From NCBI GenBank assembly GCA_030622585.1, contig JAUXFZ010000131.1, positions 1 through 6,853 of the forward strand: DNA of 6,853 nucleotides, given 5' to 3'. Each line of letters opens with the position of its first letter. Within the stretch, counting starts at the first letter, position 1. The notes beneath the pieces were generated by a model, which was not told where the DNA came from, searched no databases, and saw nothing but the letters and a program-made list of their open reading frames with translations. Origin of the DNA: Myxococcales bacterium (GTDB taxonomy: Bacteria; Myxococcota_A; Polyangia; Polyangiales; Houyiibacteriaceae). This document shows positions 6,175 to 6,853 of this stretch, one piece after another. Both the position numbers and the translations under genes were made by a program.

Positions 6175-6180
6175 TCCTCC
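6175..6180 (-). promoter_or_regulatory. Strong ribosome binding site of the 87-aa gene
   Basis: GGAGGA on the minus strand, 3 bases before ATG 6171, is the best Shine-Dalgarno match in the window. It fixes the start at 6171 rather than at the upstream in-frame start at 6282. Confidence 0.75.
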
Positions 6181-6214
6181 GTACGCGAAGAGTGACGCAG
6201 TAGCCCCGCCTCTG

Positions 6215-6793
6215 TCAAAGAGCGGCCGGATCAATCTCGATGGCGCCGGCGCGAAGGATCCGCATCGGGCTGCTCGTCGCATCGATCAGGGTCGAGGGAG
6301 GGCCGCCCGGGGAGACCCCAGACACCTGCCCGTCGAGCCCCTCCGCCAGGGCGACCGGAAGCTCGTTCACACTTCGTAACGAGGGCTCCCCGGTTCGGTT
6401 CGCGCTGGTCGCGGTCAGGGGGCGTCCGAAAGCCCGCACCAGATCCGCCGCAGGGCTCGCCCCGGGCACGCGAACGCCGAGCTTGCCGTCGCGGGTGAGC
6501 CGTGGACTCAGGCCGGGCTTGGCCGTTAGCAATATCGTCAGCGGTCCAGGCCAATGAGCCTCCATGAGAGCTCGCGCCGCCGCGGAAGGGGCGTGCGCCA
6601 CATCGGTCACGGCCTGTGAGTCGGGGAGGAGGAGCGCGATCGGCATGTCGACCGGCCGGCCCTTGAGCTCCGCGACCCGCTCGACGGCCTTTTCGTTGAG
6701 GGCGTCGGCCAGCAACCCGAGCCAGGTTTCCGTAGGACAGGCCACCACGCCTCCCCGTTCCAAGACCCTCACGAGCGCGGCCAGATCGGCCAT
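6215..6793 (-). CDS. tsaC: L-threonylcarbamoyladenylate synthase (TsaC/YrdC/Sua5 family)
   Basis: Makes threonylcarbamoyl-AMP from threonine, bicarbonate and ATP, the first step of t6A37 formation on ANN-decoding tRNAs in the cytoplasm. The 192 residues hold only the YrdC-type domain, with no Sua5 C-terminal extension. Visible motifs: PTET at 20-23, LKGRPVDMP at 43-51 with the Lys44/Arg46 pair of the KxR motif, HWPGPLT at 80-86, LGVRVP at 105-110, the TSAN motif at 129-132, and a final STLID segment at 167-171. The residues after PTET are WLGL, where the family usually has VYGL or similar; this is a mild deviation. ATG 6793 shares its A with the TGA of the upstream gene, so translation is probably coupled; no ribosome binding site is visible. 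The 87-residue gene follows after 43 bases. Confidence 0.93.
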   Translation of the reverse strand: MADLAALVRVLERGGVVACPTETWLGLLADALNEKAVERVAELKGRPVDMPIALLLPDSQAVTDVAHAPSAAARALMEAHWPGPLTILLTAKPGLSPRLTRDGKLGVRVPGASPAADLVRAFGRPLTATSANRTGEPSLRSVNELPVALAEGLDGQVSGVSPGGPPSTLIDATSSPMRILRAGAIEIDPAAL

Positions 6794-6853
6794 CAGCGGG
6801 TGCGGGCCCGCCAGCCGATGTCCTGGCGAAGTTGCTTGCCTTCAAACTCGATC
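6793..6853 (-). CDS. C-terminal end of an unidentified gene (5' part outside window)
   Basis: Only the last 19 codons and a TGA are visible. The frame stays open to the window edge and ends in GWRARTR. Its stop overlaps the tsaC start as TGATG, the usual sign of an operon partner. The fragment is too short for me to name a family. The reading rests mainly on this overlap and on the absence of any other explanation for the lack of a tsaC ribosome binding site. Confidence 0.5.
   Translation of the reverse strand, partial: IEFEGKQLRQDIGWRARTR

Noticed and set aside
6213..6218. A perfect TTGACA on the minus strand at the end of tsaC as a -35 box for the 87-aa gene.
   Set aside because: No -10-like hexamer lies 16 to 18 bases downstream, and it overlaps the stop codon of tsaC, so chance is likely.

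Overview
The window reads as chromosomal DNA of a GC-rich Gram-negative bacterium, most likely a member of Myxococcota or a related former deltaproteobacterial lineage. That is an inference from style: a small Cys-rich lipoprotein with a Gly/Thr/Ala linker and an Asp-Ala-Gly tail, a TPR protein with a central membrane anchor and a Pro/Glu-rich linker, and a B12-dependent acyl-CoA mutase. It is densely packed, with ten genes and no gap above about 100 bases. I see no mobile element, tRNA, rRNA or CRISPR array.

Left block, minus strand, 3867 down to 1. Four tightly spaced genes: a 436-residue TPR-membrane-TPR protein, a 105-residue basic double-membrane-span protein, a 178-residue TPR protein, and the large subunit of a coenzyme B12-dependent acyl-CoA mutase cut off by the window edge. 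Gaps are 12, -8 and 12 bases, so they are probably one operon. The mutase carries Phe and Gln where methylmalonyl-CoA mutase has its substrate-selecting Tyr89 and Arg207, which is the isobutyryl-CoA mutase pattern. Its product label should therefore not simply be methylmalonyl-CoA mutase. The first gene of the block has a leader hairpin whose 3' arm contains its ribosome binding site.

Centre, plus strand, 3967 to 5562. A short DUF72 (YecE-like) protein, probably read from a leaderless mRNA starting just after a TATACT box, is followed 3 bases later by an RluD-type 23S rRNA pseudouridine synthase.

Right block, minus strand, 6853 down to 5559. The last codons of an unidentified gene overlap by one base with tsaC (threonylcarbamoyl-AMP synthase, for tRNA t6A). 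Then come an 87-residue helical protein with a strong ribosome binding site and an unknown role, and a Cys-rich lipoprotein. The lipoprotein and rluD genes converge, and their stop codons share the palindrome CTAG.

The region is mostly housekeeping plus lineage-specific small proteins. I do not see a clear undescribed defence or mobile system. The points most worth following are the mutase specificity, the TPR/membrane cassette next to it, and the leader hairpin.
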